Assembly: GCF_017571495.1 (NCBI RefSeq)
Contig: NZ_JAGETZ010000015.1
Location: 62,001-126,000, forward strand
Length of the DNA: 64,000 bases
Reading direction: 5' to 3'
Source of the DNA: Hymenobacter negativus
GTDB lineage: Bacteria; Bacteroidota; Bacteroidia; Cytophagales; Hymenobacteraceae
Shown here: positions 25,136-34,276 of the stretch, piece after piece
Layout of the letters: each line of letters begins with the position of its first letter
How positions within the stretch are numbered: the first letter of the stretch is position 1
Position numbers and translations under genes: made by a program
Notes under the pieces: generated by a model
What the model saw: the letters and a program-made list of their open reading frames with translations, nothing else
Databases searched by the model: none
What the model was told of the DNA's origin: nothing

Positions 25136-26305
25136 ATGAAGGCAAAAACATGGCTGCTACTAGCTCTGGCCAGCTTCCTAGGGTCCGGGGCATCGTTGCG
25201 CGAGGCACCCAAACCGGGAATTGCTGCTAACAAGCGGGACATGCAGGCAATCGTCGACCACGCGGTGGCTGGCTTTGTCAGCAACCCCAAGCACGTAGGC
25301 CTCTCCATCGGCGTTTCCTGTGCCGGCAAGCGTACCTTTTACAATTATGGCCGTGTCGCTGGCACCTCCTCGCCAGCGCCCACTGAAAAGACGATTTACG
25401 AAATTGCTTCCCTCACCAAATCCTTCACGGGCTTGTTGCTGGCCCAGGCCGTAATAGACGGAAAAATTGGCTTGCATGACGAGGTGCAAACCTACCTGGG
25501 CCCAGCTTATGCCAACCTTGCCTACCACGGGCGCGCCATTCGACTCGTGGACCTAGCCAACCATACCTCCGGGCTGCCTAAAAACGTGCCCGCCCTGCCC
25601 AGCGGCGTATCGCCCCGGGAAATGATGGCTCAATACGCTGATTTTTCTGAAGAGGCTTTTTTGCGCGAAATCCGCCGCGTTGTGCCGGACACCGTGCCCG
25701 GCACGCGCTTCGCGTACTCAAATGCCGGTACCCAGCTGCTGGGTATCGTTTTGCAGCGTGTTTACCACACCTCGTATGGCCAATTGGTTCGCCGCTACAT
25801 TACGCGGCCCCACCACATGCGGGACACGGAGCTGGCTGTGAAACCCCGCCAGCATCCCCGATGTGCGCAGGGCTATAACGCGGCCGGTGAACCCATGCCC
25901 GAGCTGACCTTTTGGCGCACGGTGCCCGCCGCTGGTTTCTTGAAATCAACCACCCGGGACCTGCTGGCGTACGCTGAATGGAACCTGAACGAACAGGACC
26001 CGGTCGTGGCCCTGGCGCACCAGCCCACGTTCCGGCACACAACCGAAGCCAATGCCGATATTGGCCTGTGCTGGTTTGTGACCCCCGAAGGACCGGGCGA
26101 GCGCCAAGTCCACCACGCCGGCGGCAGCTTTGGCACTACGAGCTACTGCCTGCTGTCCCCGGCCGGGCGAACTGGCATCGTGTGCCTGGCGAATGACGCT
26201 GGCCCGACCACGGAGCAAGAGCTGCGGGACTTGTCGCAGCAGATTTTGGCCGGCCTTGGCCAATTGAGCGCCGCCTCAACGCCCCCGGCGGGCGCGCCCA
26301 AATAA
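25136..26305 (+). CDS. Secreted serine hydrolase of the class C beta-lactamase/DD-peptidase fold
   Basis: A 389-residue protein from the Met at 25136 (MKAKTWLLLALASFLGSGAS), which gives a clean signal peptide; an upstream ATG at 25094 would spoil it. The SxxK motif is SLTK (Ser about 92), the second motif is YSNAG, and the third, KTG-like motif reads HHAGG. The general plan matches the Beta-lactamase (PF00144) family, which includes esterases and D-aminopeptidases as well as beta-lactamases, so resistance should not be assumed. It stands alone, downstream of the sigma-factor gene by about 300 bp. Confidence 0.88.
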   Translation: MKAKTWLLLALASFLGSGASLREAPKPGIAANKRDMQAIVDHAVAGFVSNPKHVGLSIGVSCAGKRTFYNYGRVAGTSSPAPTEKTIYEIASLTKSFTGLLLAQAVIDGKIGLHDEVQTYLGPAYANLAYHGRAIRLVDLANHTSGLPKNVPALPSGVSPREMMAQYADFSEEAFLREIRRVVPDTVPGTRFAYSNAGTQLLGIVLQRVYHTSYGQLVRRYITRPHHMRDTELAVKPRQHPRCAQGYNAAGEPMPELTFWRTVPAAGFLKSTTRDLLAYAEWNLNEQDPVVALAHQPTFRHTTEANADIGLCWFVTPEGPGERQVHHAGGSFGTTSYCLLSPAGRTGIVCLANDAGPTTEQELRDLSQQILAGLGQLSAASTPPAGAPK

Positions 26306-26456
26306 GGGTAGCTCCAGCACCTGCGGAAAGGCGTAGCCTCCGCTGCCTAAATGCCTTCGTCAAGCAAACCGCTTCAGGTTGGACAGTTGATGAAACTTAC
26401 GCTGCACCCCCAGCCACGATATGCAGTGCCTCCACCGTCGGTAGGGTGGAGTACTG

Positions 26457-27443
26457 TTATGACGCCGAAAATTTCTTCGGGTTCAGGCCATAGTGCTTTT
26501 CAAACAGCCGGCTGAAGTGGCTCAGATTGGAAAAGCCCAGTTCGTAGCCTACCTGGGCCACCGAGCGCCGGCCATGCTTCAGCAGAAAGGCAGCTTCTTC
26601 CATCCGGGCTTGCTGGTAGTAGGTGTAGATGGTGGCGCCAAATGTTTGCTTGAACAGCTGTTTGAGCTTGGTTTCGCTCATGGCCGCCAGCTGCGCCAAC
26701 TCCCGCAATACCGGAGGAGCACTTAAATCGCGCAGAATTTCCTTGCGGATGTGCAGCAGTCGGCCGGCATCGGCACTGTTAATGGGTTGATGGACCACGC
26801 TTTCCCGCAACGACAGCTTATGGAAAACCAGGTAGAGCAGCTCCTGCACCTTGTTCTGCATAAAGAAAGTGCTCAGGCCATCGGTCATGTCCACCGCCGC
26901 CATCTTCTTGAGCAGCAGTTTGGTTTCTGCCTCCATGCGTTCGAAGAACAGGAACGAATTGCCACGACCAGTAATGGTTTGCAGCACCGAATTGGGCGCG
27001 CTGACGGCCAGCAGCTCCTTTAGCCGGGTGGGCTTGATGGCCACCACCATGTACTGAATGGGTTGATGGGCCGGAAACCGGATGGTGGAACTCAGGTCGT
27101 TGGACGTAACCTGGATGGCCGAATCTGAATCATCACGCCGCGAGAACAGGACATGCGGCTGGTTGTCGTACGCAATGCCGAGTGGCTGCTCGTTGTTGTA
27201 AAAGAAGATGGTAATCAAATCATTGCCCAGCCCGGAGGCATTGCGCTTGATAACCAACTCCTCCTGAAGGAGGTAGTGGTGGAGCGTAATTTTAAAATCC
27301 GGGCCGAAGGCTAGCTTGCGAACGTAGCCTTGTCCGAGCGTTTCGGGCACCTCCAGCACGCCATCTGTCAGGGTAGCCTGCAGATGCCGGGCGAAATAGG
27401 TGATAAAATCAAAATCGGGAGTTGCCGAAAAACTGAATACCAT
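26457..27443 (-). CDS. AraC-family transcriptional regulator
   Basis: A 328-residue regulator. The C-terminal AraC DNA-binding domain is clear: LRELAQLAAMSETKLKQLFK for the first helix-turn-helix, and VAQVGYELGFSNLSHFSRLF with HYGLNPKKFS for the second. The N-terminal half (ITLHHYLLQEELVIKRNA and so on) is a sensor region of unknown ligand. It lies downstream of an NmrA-type gene and a cupin gene on the same strand and is the likely local regulator of those. Confidence 0.92.
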   Translation of the reverse strand: MVFSFSATPDFDFITYFARHLQATLTDGVLEVPETLGQGYVRKLAFGPDFKITLHHYLLQEELVIKRNASGLGNDLITIFFYNNEQPLGIAYDNQPHVLFSRRDDSDSAIQVTSNDLSSTIRFPAHQPIQYMVVAIKPTRLKELLAVSAPNSVLQTITGRGNSFLFFERMEAETKLLLKKMAAVDMTDGLSTFFMQNKVQELLYLVFHKLSLRESVVHQPINSADAGRLLHIRKEILRDLSAPPVLRELAQLAAMSETKLKQLFKQTFGATIYTYYQQARMEEAAFLLKHGRRSVAQVGYELGFSNLSHFSRLFEKHYGLNPKKFSAS

Positions 27444-27515
27444 GCCAATAGCTCCACTGTTGGTAATACTGGCGAAGCACCTGTTCAGACGGCCTCAACA
27501 GCTGCTTCGCAATAC

Positions 27516-27546
27516 CAACCAGAACCACCCCGGGCGGTTCTGGTTG
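27516..27546 (-). terminator. Strong hairpin after the NmrA gene
   Basis: CAACCAGAACC at 27516-27526 and GGTTCTGGTTG at 27536-27546 form a perfect 11-bp stem with a 9-nt GC-rich loop, 9 bp beyond the NmrA stop codon. No run of U follows, so it may be a weak terminator or an RNA-stabilising hairpin between the NmrA gene and araC. Confidence 0.5.
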
Positions 27547-27554
27547 ATTGGTCG

Positions 27555-28442
27555 TTACGCCTGCTCGTACCGGGCCTTAAATTCCTCAGCGAACTGCTCC
27601 AGCTTGATGGTTCCGGTCACCTCCGCGCCGTGGGCAAAAAAGTCCTGGGTGATGAGGCCAGCTCGCACGCCCTGGCCCATTTCAGTGATGAGCCCAACCA
27701 GTTCGGCAGGCATTCCGGCGCCCAGCATCCCTTGCTGAAGCTGCTCATCGGGAATCATGGTCCAGGATAGGTCTGGTTTGCCGATTGCCGCGCCAAACAG
27801 TGCCGCCAGCTCATTGCCAGTCGAGACAGCCCCTACGATGTACTTCACCTCGTACTCGTTGCCAGCCTTTTGCAGTTCTGCCGCCGCCGCTGCCGCCACA
27901 TCCTGCGGGTGAGTCAGAGCCAGCCGCGCCTCCCCACCATAGTTGTTGCCGAAGAGGTTGTTGCTCTTAATCAGGGGAATGTCCCGCAGGAAATTCACGT
28001 AGAAAAACCCTGACCGTAATACGGTTACGTTTACCCCGGTCAGTTGCTGAAATGCCTGCTCTACCTGGTGCACGCCTTGTACCGGACCCGTGCCGGTGGG
28101 CGCATCGGCCCCCACACTGCTCAGCAGCACCACGCGGGGCACGCCCGCCGCCTCAATGGCCTGGGCGTAGGCTTGGCCAGCCGCCGCGATGTTTTGAATC
28201 AGGTTGGTAGTGCCCATTGCCGGCGGCAGCATGGCGTACACGGCATCGGCCCCGCTGAAAGCCTGGGTCAGGAACCCGGCATCGCTGATAGAGCCCACAG
28301 CAGCCACAGCCCCCAGAGCCTCAATTTCGCCCTGGTGGTCGGCTTTGCTGGTGATGACGGTTACCTCGTGCCCAGCGGCGAGCAGCTTTTCTACGAGTGG
28401 TTTGGCTACGTTGCCCAACGAGCCAGCGGTGGTGATTTTCAT
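27555..28442 (-). CDS. NmrA-type NAD(P)-binding protein
   Basis: A 295-residue atypical SDR starting MKITTAGSLGNVAKPL. The glycine loop is written GSLGNVA, and the second strand ends TVITSKADHQGEIEALGA without the classical catalytic pair. The AVYAMLPPAMGT region and RVVLLSSVGADA are typical of NmrA-like proteins, which sense or reduce with NADPH. It is clearly paralogous to the gene at 40067-40972 (same GSLGN loop and GADAVYxMxPP motif). It is upstream of the AraC gene; the reaction is unknown. Confidence 0.85.
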   Translation of the reverse strand: MKITTAGSLGNVAKPLVEKLLAAGHEVTVITSKADHQGEIEALGAVAAVGSISDAGFLTQAFSGADAVYAMLPPAMGTTNLIQNIAAAGQAYAQAIEAAGVPRVVLLSSVGADAPTGTGPVQGVHQVEQAFQQLTGVNVTVLRSGFFYVNFLRDIPLIKSNNLFGNNYGGEARLALTHPQDVAAAAAAELQKAGNEYEVKYIVGAVSTGNELAALFGAAIGKPDLSWTMIPDEQLQQGMLGAGMPAELVGLITEMGQGVRAGLITQDFFAHGAEVTGTIKLEQFAEEFKARYEQA

Positions 28443-28553
28443 GGTTTTAAGGGATTTTGGGTTTCAAGGAAAAGGGGCGTTTTCGGGCACTTTGTGCGTT
28501 GGCAAGTGCCTGCCCCAAGGCGGGAGTCTTTCGTGTGATGGGCCGGAGTAGGC

Positions 28554-29054
28554 CTAATCGAGGTAATGCGGTGGAAATACCTGTTGGCCCAGCTTTTCCG
28601 CAGCAGCTTGGGCTTTGCGGATAAAAGCCTCATCCATGGGCGGTGGCGGCAGGAAGTGCCCCGCCGCCACGGGCTGGCCAATTGCCTCGAACAATGTCTC
28701 CAGGCCAGCCGGCACCACCGTGCACAGCAGATGGGCCGTGTGCGGGGTCTTGTTCTTGAAGCTATGCACCACGCCGCCTTTCGGAATTGTGATAAATGAG
28801 CCCTGAGTTGCGACGACAGTGCCAAACTCGGATTTGAACTCGATTTCCCCGTCGACTACATAGAAGGACTCCTCAATGGTGGCGTGAGCGTGCGGGCCGG
28901 GCCCACCACCGGGTGGTATCAGCATGTCGATGGTTGCGAAGGCACCAGCGGTTTCTTTGCCGCTAATCAGGACGCGGTACGTGTCCCCCACCACGGAAAG
29001 GCTTGGCCCGTCTTCGGGGCCGAGGTGTAACGGCTGCTTTTTGGAAGTTTCCAT
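28554..29054 (-). CDS. Cupin-domain protein
   Basis: A 166-residue single-cupin protein. The first cupin motif is GPHAHATIEESFYVVDGEIE, with a His-His-Glu metal set in GPGPHAHxxxEESF; the second is GGVVHSFKNKTP with the last His. It lacks a DNA-binding domain. Members of this group are often dioxygenases or sugar-binding proteins. It sits 111 bp upstream of the NmrA gene on the same strand and may share its control by AraC. Confidence 0.88.
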   Translation of the reverse strand: METSKKQPLHLGPEDGPSLSVVGDTYRVLISGKETAGAFATIDMLIPPGGGPGPHAHATIEESFYVVDGEIEFKSEFGTVVATQGSFITIPKGGVVHSFKNKTPHTAHLLCTVVPAGLETLFEAIGQPVAAGHFLPPPPMDEAFIRKAQAAAEKLGQQVFPPHYLD

Positions 29055-29506
29055 ATGAGTTCGGCTAAATGCACTGCAAAGTTGGGCGCCGGGCTCAGCA
29101 GGAAATAGCCGTATAAGGTGGAAAATCAGTCCAATCCGACAAACCGAATTCGTCGGCCGCCGCAGCTGGTTGGTGGCCTAACAGTCCTGATAATTAGTGC
29201 TTCAGCTGAATGGCAGTATAATGTACTGCCTTCGCCGTTTCGGACTGTTTTCAAACTCTTTGCGCTATTCTCCCAGTGGGCTGCCGCGGTGAAAAGAGAG
29301 CCGCGAAGTAGCAGTCTAATAGATTGTCGTTTAAACATGCCGGTGACCTACACACATGCGTTTTGAGCCACCAACCTTTTCACACAGTCGAGCACTGAGG
29401 GGCCTTTGAAGTAGCCTAATAAGAGCAGCATCCAGGTGTTCAGCCGAAGGGTATCAAAGTAGATAGGGCCCGTCCAAACTAATGGAAGGTGCGCTCCACC
29501 ACCAGC
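29055..29506. other. Intergenic, small hairpin only
   Basis: In these 452 bp no gene was recognised. Short open frames exist on both strands near 29118-29366, but their translations look non-coding. GGCAGTA (29212-29218) and TACTGCC (29224-29230) form a perfect 7-bp hairpin 158 bp upstream of the cupin gene, which could be an operator or RNA hairpin. Confidence 0.3.
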
Positions 29507-30160
29507 TCACTTGCCTGCTCCTAGCCCTACCGCATCTGGCTCGGCTTTCCCTGCCGGTTCCAGAACATTGGCCCCGGACAAGCCATCAGGGGCTGCCCAA
29601 CCCTGGACGCTAACAGCCGCCAGCGCCTCGAATATGGCCGGCGTTCGTTCCAGGCGGGCAATTGTTCGCGCGCCTTCGAGGGCGGCGACCAAGGCAGCAG
29701 CGGTAGCGGTTGCGCGCGTGGGAGTGAAACCACATCCTCTAAAATGCTCTGTCACAATCTCAGTCGAATCGATAAATCCGCGTGCTACCCGTTCGGTCAG
29801 CTCCGCATCGAGCGCGGGCAGCTCATTCGCCAGATTCTGCATAAGACACCCATAGCGAAAATCAGAGGCGACCATTTCGGCCGCAAACGTGCTGAAAAGC
29901 TGATGAACGAAAGTAAGCGCATCACCGGTCGTATTCGCCGAGATGTTCCGCAAGACAGCCATTCTACTCGCAACGTACTGGTCGATGGCTTCTTCGGCGA
30001 GCTGTACCTTGCCGCGTGGAAAGTGAAAGTAGAACGACCCTTTAGGGGCCCCGCTCTCCTTTAAAATCTGGGTCAATCCCGTCGCCGTGTAGCCCTGAAT
30101 GCGAAACAGCTGTTGAGCGGTGGCAATTGCGTGAGCGCGGGCATCAGTCTTGCGTGGCAT
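29507..30160 (-). CDS. TetR-family transcriptional regulator
   Basis: A 217-residue regulator from the Met at 30160 (MPRKTDARAHAIATAQQLFR). The TetR_N helix-turn-helix is GYTATGLTQILKESGAPKGSFYFHF, with the usual G-x-FYxHF ending, followed by KVQLAEEAI. The C-terminal ligand domain contains YGCLMQNLANELPALDAELTE and matches the TetR_C group of AcuR/LfrR-type regulators. It is divergent from an epoxide-hydrolase-like gene, and two related operator-like sites lie between them. A frame extension to 30265 would run over those sites and is rejected. Confidence 0.9.
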   Translation of the reverse strand: MPRKTDARAHAIATAQQLFRIQGYTATGLTQILKESGAPKGSFYFHFPRGKVQLAEEAIDQYVASRMAVLRNISANTTGDALTFVHQLFSTFAAEMVASDFRYGCLMQNLANELPALDAELTERVARGFIDSTEIVTEHFRGCGFTPTRATATAAALVAALEGARTIARLERTPAIFEALAAVSVQGWAAPDGLSGANVLEPAGKAEPDAVGLGAGK

Positions 30161-30201
30161 AATACAAAGATAACAGGAACATGCGGGCCTTACTTTTTTA
30201 C

Positions 30202-30259
30202 TATGGCGAATGCCATATATAAGTTGGTCGTGCTTAACTTTGCTAGGGTGAACGCCATA
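30202..30259. promoter_or_regulatory. Two TetR-type operators flanking a -7 promoter element
   Basis: TATGGC-GAAT-GCCATA (30202-30217) is a perfect palindrome. TAGGGTGAACGCCATA (30244-30259) matches it at 13 of 16 positions, 42 bp away (about four helical turns). Between them lies TAACTTTG (30235-30242), a full match to the Bacteroidota -7 element TAnnTTTG, reading toward the hydrolase at 30440. A separate TATCTTTG at 30172-30165 on the minus strand would serve tetR. Confidence 0.65.
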
Positions 30260-30439
30260 TAACAAGCCCAGCGAAGTATTTCTCCCAAATCCTACGCCCA
30301 GAAAGAATGAGTCCTTCTGTGTGGCCTCAACCTAATAGAGCCCAGGCGCGCCTGCTTGGTGATGGCCACGGTCAGCCTCGCTACCCCTTCATTCTAACTG
30401 CCCTACGCAAAATCCAACCACCTTCTAAACCAAAAACCT

Positions 30440-31630
30440 ATGAGTCACCCAGGTACTGATTTTACTCCCTCAACCTATGGCGGCGGAACGCTTCCCAAGG
30501 GAGTCCGCTCGCGCATGATTCACGGGGTCAACGGCCTCGATGTTCATCTGCTTGAGGCCGGGTATGAAAGCTCCGGCCGGCCGCTCGCTCTACTGCTACA
30601 CGGCTTTCCGGATTTGGCTTACGGCTGGCGCCACCTGCTGCCCCTGCTAGCGGACGCCGGGTACCACGCTGTAGCACCCGACCAGCGGGGCTTTGGCCGC
30701 ACCACTGGCTGGGTGAACGACTACGATACCCCACTCGCCCCCTTCAGCATCTTAAATATGACGCGCGACGCCCTTAGCTTGGTCTCGGCCTTGGGGTATC
30801 GGCGGACGGCCATGCTCGTCGGGCACGACCTTGGCTCGCCCGTAGCGTCCTATTGTGCGCTCGCCCGACCCGATGTCTTTCCCTCGGTGGTGTTGATGAG
30901 TGCCCCGTTCCCCGGTCCGCCGGCATTGCCGTTCAACACTGCGGAAAACCCGGCCTCATCGGTTCAGCCGAACACGGAAAACCAACAGCTAACGGCCGCG
31001 CTAGCCGCGCTCAACCCACCCAGGACGTCTTATATGCAATACCTGAGCACCCGGGAGGCGAATCAGGATATGTGGCACCCCCCACAAGGCTTACACGCGT
31101 TTTTGCGGGCATTTTTCTACGTTAAAAGTGCAGACTGGCCGGGTAATCAGCCGCGCCCCTTGCAGGCGCGAACCGCCCTCGAACTTGCGCAGCTGCCCAC
31201 CTATTACGTTATGGAGCTCGGCCAGACGATGCCCCAGACCGTCGCGCCCTTCCACCCATCCGACGCCGAGGTCCTGGCCAGCCACTGGCTTACCGAGCCG
31301 GAACTAGGCGTGTACACGGAAGAATATGGCCGCACGGGGTTTCAAGGCGCCTTGCAGGCGTACCGCGTCTTTTCCGACCCAGTCCTGACTGCGGAGCTGC
31401 GCCTGTTTTCGGGCCGGACCATCGATGTTCCGTCGCTTTTCATCGGTGGCAAGAGCGATTGGGCGACCTATTCGGCCCCGGGTGCGCTTGAACTGATGAA
31501 GACGAAGGCGACGACGAGAATGGGGGAAATCGAGCTGATTGATAGCGCTGGCCACTGGATTCAACAGGAACAGCCGGTTCAACTTAGCAAGCTCCTGCTC
31601 GCCTTTGCTAAGGAAGTGGAGGCACGATAG
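30440..31630 (+). CDS. Alpha/beta hydrolase, epoxide-hydrolase-like
   Basis: A 396-residue hydrolase. It has HGFPD (54-58, oxyanion loop), the nucleophile elbow VGHDLGSP with Asp130 in the place used by epoxide hydrolases and haloalkane dehalogenases, and a closing DSAGHWIQQEQP with the catalytic His. The long cap segment (about 150-290) is typical of epoxide hydrolases. No signal peptide. It is divergent from TetR, with operator-like repeats between, so induction by a TetR ligand is likely. The substrate is unknown; a haloacetate or epoxide substrate is possible. Confidence 0.88.
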   Translation: MSHPGTDFTPSTYGGGTLPKGVRSRMIHGVNGLDVHLLEAGYESSGRPLALLLHGFPDLAYGWRHLLPLLADAGYHAVAPDQRGFGRTTGWVNDYDTPLAPFSILNMTRDALSLVSALGYRRTAMLVGHDLGSPVASYCALARPDVFPSVVLMSAPFPGPPALPFNTAENPASSVQPNTENQQLTAALAALNPPRTSYMQYLSTREANQDMWHPPQGLHAFLRAFFYVKSADWPGNQPRPLQARTALELAQLPTYYVMELGQTMPQTVAPFHPSDAEVLASHWLTEPELGVYTEEYGRTGFQGALQAYRVFSDPVLTAELRLFSGRTIDVPSLFIGGKSDWATYSAPGALELMKTKATTRMGEIELIDSAGHWIQQEQPVQLSKLLLAFAKEVEAR

Positions 31631-31994
31631 TAGCTGGAAAACGAATCACGGTGAGACCGTATCGGCCAAGGTTGCTGCTAGTATATGTGGCGTTCCGTTA
31701 AGCTGGCACGCTGCGAAGCGCAGGATTGCGTAGAGCGGGCAACGGGAGCTAATCGGGAAGTACAGGAGCGGGCGGGCGAACGGCCGCATGAGCGAGGGCA
31801 GCAAGGAAGTGGCTTTGGATTGTGAGGCAATTGGGCGACGGAGGCCACGGGCTTTTTCGTGAACTGCCTGCGCTGGCTATTTGCTCCACATACCGTCTGC
31901 GGTTGTTCACTGCCAATGCATGGTTGTTGACAACCCACCCGGTATAGTTGTCCCTCTCGCTGCTAATTTTCGGCATTACTTCCTGTTCTATGCT
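31631..31994. other. Intergenic, nothing recognised
   Basis: A 364-bp gap between two rightward genes. It holds the promoter of the T9SS protein; no repeat or recognised coding sequence was found. A minus-strand open frame crossing the gap into the next gene looks non-coding. Confidence 0.3.
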
Positions 31995-34103
31995 ATGAAA
32001 CCCTTGTATGCCCTCGCCATTTTTCTGCTGGTCTTGCCCGTCGCAGCCCGCGCCCAAAGCACGCCACTTGTGGCCAAGCGGTGGACGGGCGCGGCGGGCA
32101 CCACCTCGTGGTTTAACGCGGCCAACTGGGCGGGCGGCACTCTGCCCACTGCAACCGACGACGTAATTCTCGACCACCGGACCGTGGCTGGCAAGTACGT
32201 GGTCACGTTAAGCGGCCCCACGGCTGTTACAGTAAATTCGTTGCACATCCAGCCGCTTGGTGGCGACTCCATTCTATTCGTGATTCTGCCCACCAGCACG
32301 GCGCCCTCGCCAGCCCTAGCCCTGGCCCGGTCGACAGTGGGCGACACCGCGCTGGTCGTGCGCCAGAAAGGCGCAGTCATCAACCGCTCCGGTGCGGCCA
32401 GCGGCAACGCCCTGGACCCGAGCGGCAGCAACCCGACGGCCTTCTTATTGAATGGCGGCAGCTACTACCACCGCACGGCGCTGGGCGCGACGGGGCTGGT
32501 AGAAAACCTATCGGATGCAGCGGGTACGGAAACCGGCAACTTCTTTTTCCGGTCGCTCGGCTCGGCCGTCTCACTTCCCGCTGCGGGCAGTACCTACGGC
32601 AACCTGGTGCTGGAAGCCGGCTCCGTGACGGCCTACACCGCCAGCGGCAGCGCCAACCTGACTCTCAACGGCTCGCTGACCATTGCGGCGGGAGTCACCT
32701 TCACATCCACCCTGACGGGTAACGTGGTGCTGCGTGGCAACCTGGTGAACGCCGGCAACCTGCGCCTGGACCCCGCCGCGGGGACTACTAATTGCCGGCT
32801 GCTGCTGCAAGGCACCGCGCCCCAGCGCATTTCCGGCACCGCTTTTGGTGCCCCGGCTACGGCCACGTCCTACTTCGGTCCCTACGCCCAGCTCGAGCTT
32901 AACAACCCGGCCGGCGCCACGCTCCAAACCCCCATGCTGCTGAGCAATGCGCTGACGTTGAGCAACGGGCTGCTTACTACCGACGCCACCAACCTGTTGA
33001 CACTTGATGCCACCAGCACTGTAAGTGGCGGCTCGGGCACCAGTTTCGTAAATGGCCCGGTGGCCCGGATGGTGCCCGCCACCAGCAACGGGAGCGGGGC
33101 ATTCACTAATTACCTTTTCCCGGTGGGCAAGGGCGCTGCCTACCGCCCGCTCACACTGCGGGTGAATGCCCAGGCCAACGCCGTCACGTATCGCGCCGAG
33201 CAGGTTGAGGGCAACCCCGGCCAGCTCGGCACGGTGCCAACCGCTAGCAATGGCACGACGCTGACCCGCGTCAGCGAGGTGCGCTCATTCACCATCACCC
33301 CGTTCAATGCCAGCGGTGTGGTGACGCAGCCTACCGGTTTCCAGGGGCGCGTCACCCTGAGCTTCGCCCCCGACGACCGCGTGACGGACGCCGTATCCCT
33401 GCAGATAGCCAAGCGCGCCGACAGCACCCAGCCCTGGGCTAGCGTCGGTCTCAGCGGAGGGGGCATCAGTGGGACGAGTGGCAGCTATCAGACGGGCTTC
33501 GTCACCAGCAGCACGTTCAGCAGCTTCTCTGACTTTGCCCTGGCCAGCACCTCCTCTAACCGCAGCACCAACCCGCTGCCCGTCGAGCTTACTTCCTTTA
33601 CTGCTTCGGCTGAGGGGAAAGCCGTGTATCTGCAATGGACCACGGCCAGCGAGCACAACAGCGCCTATTTCGCTGTGGAGCGTAGCCACGACGGTCACGT
33701 ATTTGTTCCCATTAACCAGCAGCCTAGCCAAGGCACCAAAGCCAGCCCGACGCAGTACACCTTTCGCGATGAGTTGTTGGCAGTTGGTATCACTTACTAC
33801 CGCATACGCCAAGTCGATGCCGAGGGCGTGGCCACCTATTCGTCTGTGCGTAGCGTGCAATCAGACCGCGCATCCGCAACCAGCCTGGCTCTGTTTCCTA
33901 ATCCGGCTATGGCCACGGCTACCCTCACCGGGGCTGTGCCCGGAGCCACCGTGCAGGTGTGCGATATGCTCGGCCGTCTTGTCTTCAGGACAACGACCGA
34001 TGCAACCGGAGCTGCTGCCTTAATCTTGCCCAAGGGGCTTCCCGCCGGGGTTTACCTGGTGCGAAGCGGCACAGTACCGGCCTTGCGCTTGACAGTTGAA
34101 TAA
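31995..34103 (+). CDS. Secreted protein with T9SS type A sorting domain
   Basis: A 702-residue protein from the Met at 31995, with a signal peptide (LYALAIFLLVLPVAARAQS). A W-rich domain follows (KRWTGAAGTTSWFNAANWAG, then LPTATDDVILDHR), then a long repetitive beta-rich region of Thr/Ser/Gly/Asn. The C-terminus has LPVELTSFTASAEGKAVYLQ, a typical T9SS spacer, and a sorting domain (LALFPNPAMATATLTGAVPG to GVYLVRSG, LRLTVE). It is therefore expected to be exported by the type IX system and attached to or released from the cell surface. The function of the repetitive part is unknown; an adhesin is plausible. An upstream ATG at 31881 gives no signal peptide. Confidence 0.9.
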   Translation: MKPLYALAIFLLVLPVAARAQSTPLVAKRWTGAAGTTSWFNAANWAGGTLPTATDDVILDHRTVAGKYVVTLSGPTAVTVNSLHIQPLGGDSILFVILPTSTAPSPALALARSTVGDTALVVRQKGAVINRSGAASGNALDPSGSNPTAFLLNGGSYYHRTALGATGLVENLSDAAGTETGNFFFRSLGSAVSLPAAGSTYGNLVLEAGSVTAYTASGSANLTLNGSLTIAAGVTFTSTLTGNVVLRGNLVNAGNLRLDPAAGTTNCRLLLQGTAPQRISGTAFGAPATATSYFGPYAQLELNNPAGATLQTPMLLSNALTLSNGLLTTDATNLLTLDATSTVSGGSGTSFVNGPVARMVPATSNGSGAFTNYLFPVGKGAAYRPLTLRVNAQANAVTYRAEQVEGNPGQLGTVPTASNGTTLTRVSEVRSFTITPFNASGVVTQPTGFQGRVTLSFAPDDRVTDAVSLQIAKRADSTQPWASVGLSGGGISGTSGSYQTGFVTSSTFSSFSDFALASTSSNRSTNPLPVELTSFTASAEGKAVYLQWTTASEHNSAYFAVERSHDGHVFVPINQQPSQGTKASPTQYTFRDELLAVGITYYRIRQVDAEGVATYSSVRSVQSDRASATSLALFPNPAMATATLTGAVPGATVQVCDMLGRLVFRTTTDATGAAALILPKGLPAGVYLVRSGTVPALRLTVE

Positions 34104-34276
34104 CTCTGAGGTGGTCTAGGCCTTGAGCGGTCGGTATATGCCCCGATGGCAATGGTAACCTGTCCCGCTGGCTCACATAGAGGCCTCGTACGAGTGCCCG
34201 GCCACCCCGTGTACAACTGGGACGCGCCTAATCGATGTGCAGAGCGCATCTTTGTAAGCGTTTTTCACTTGCTGCG

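Noticed and set aside
29507..30265. Longer TetR start at 30265
   Set aside because: It would code across the operators and promoter elements, and has no family match upstream of the Met at 30160.
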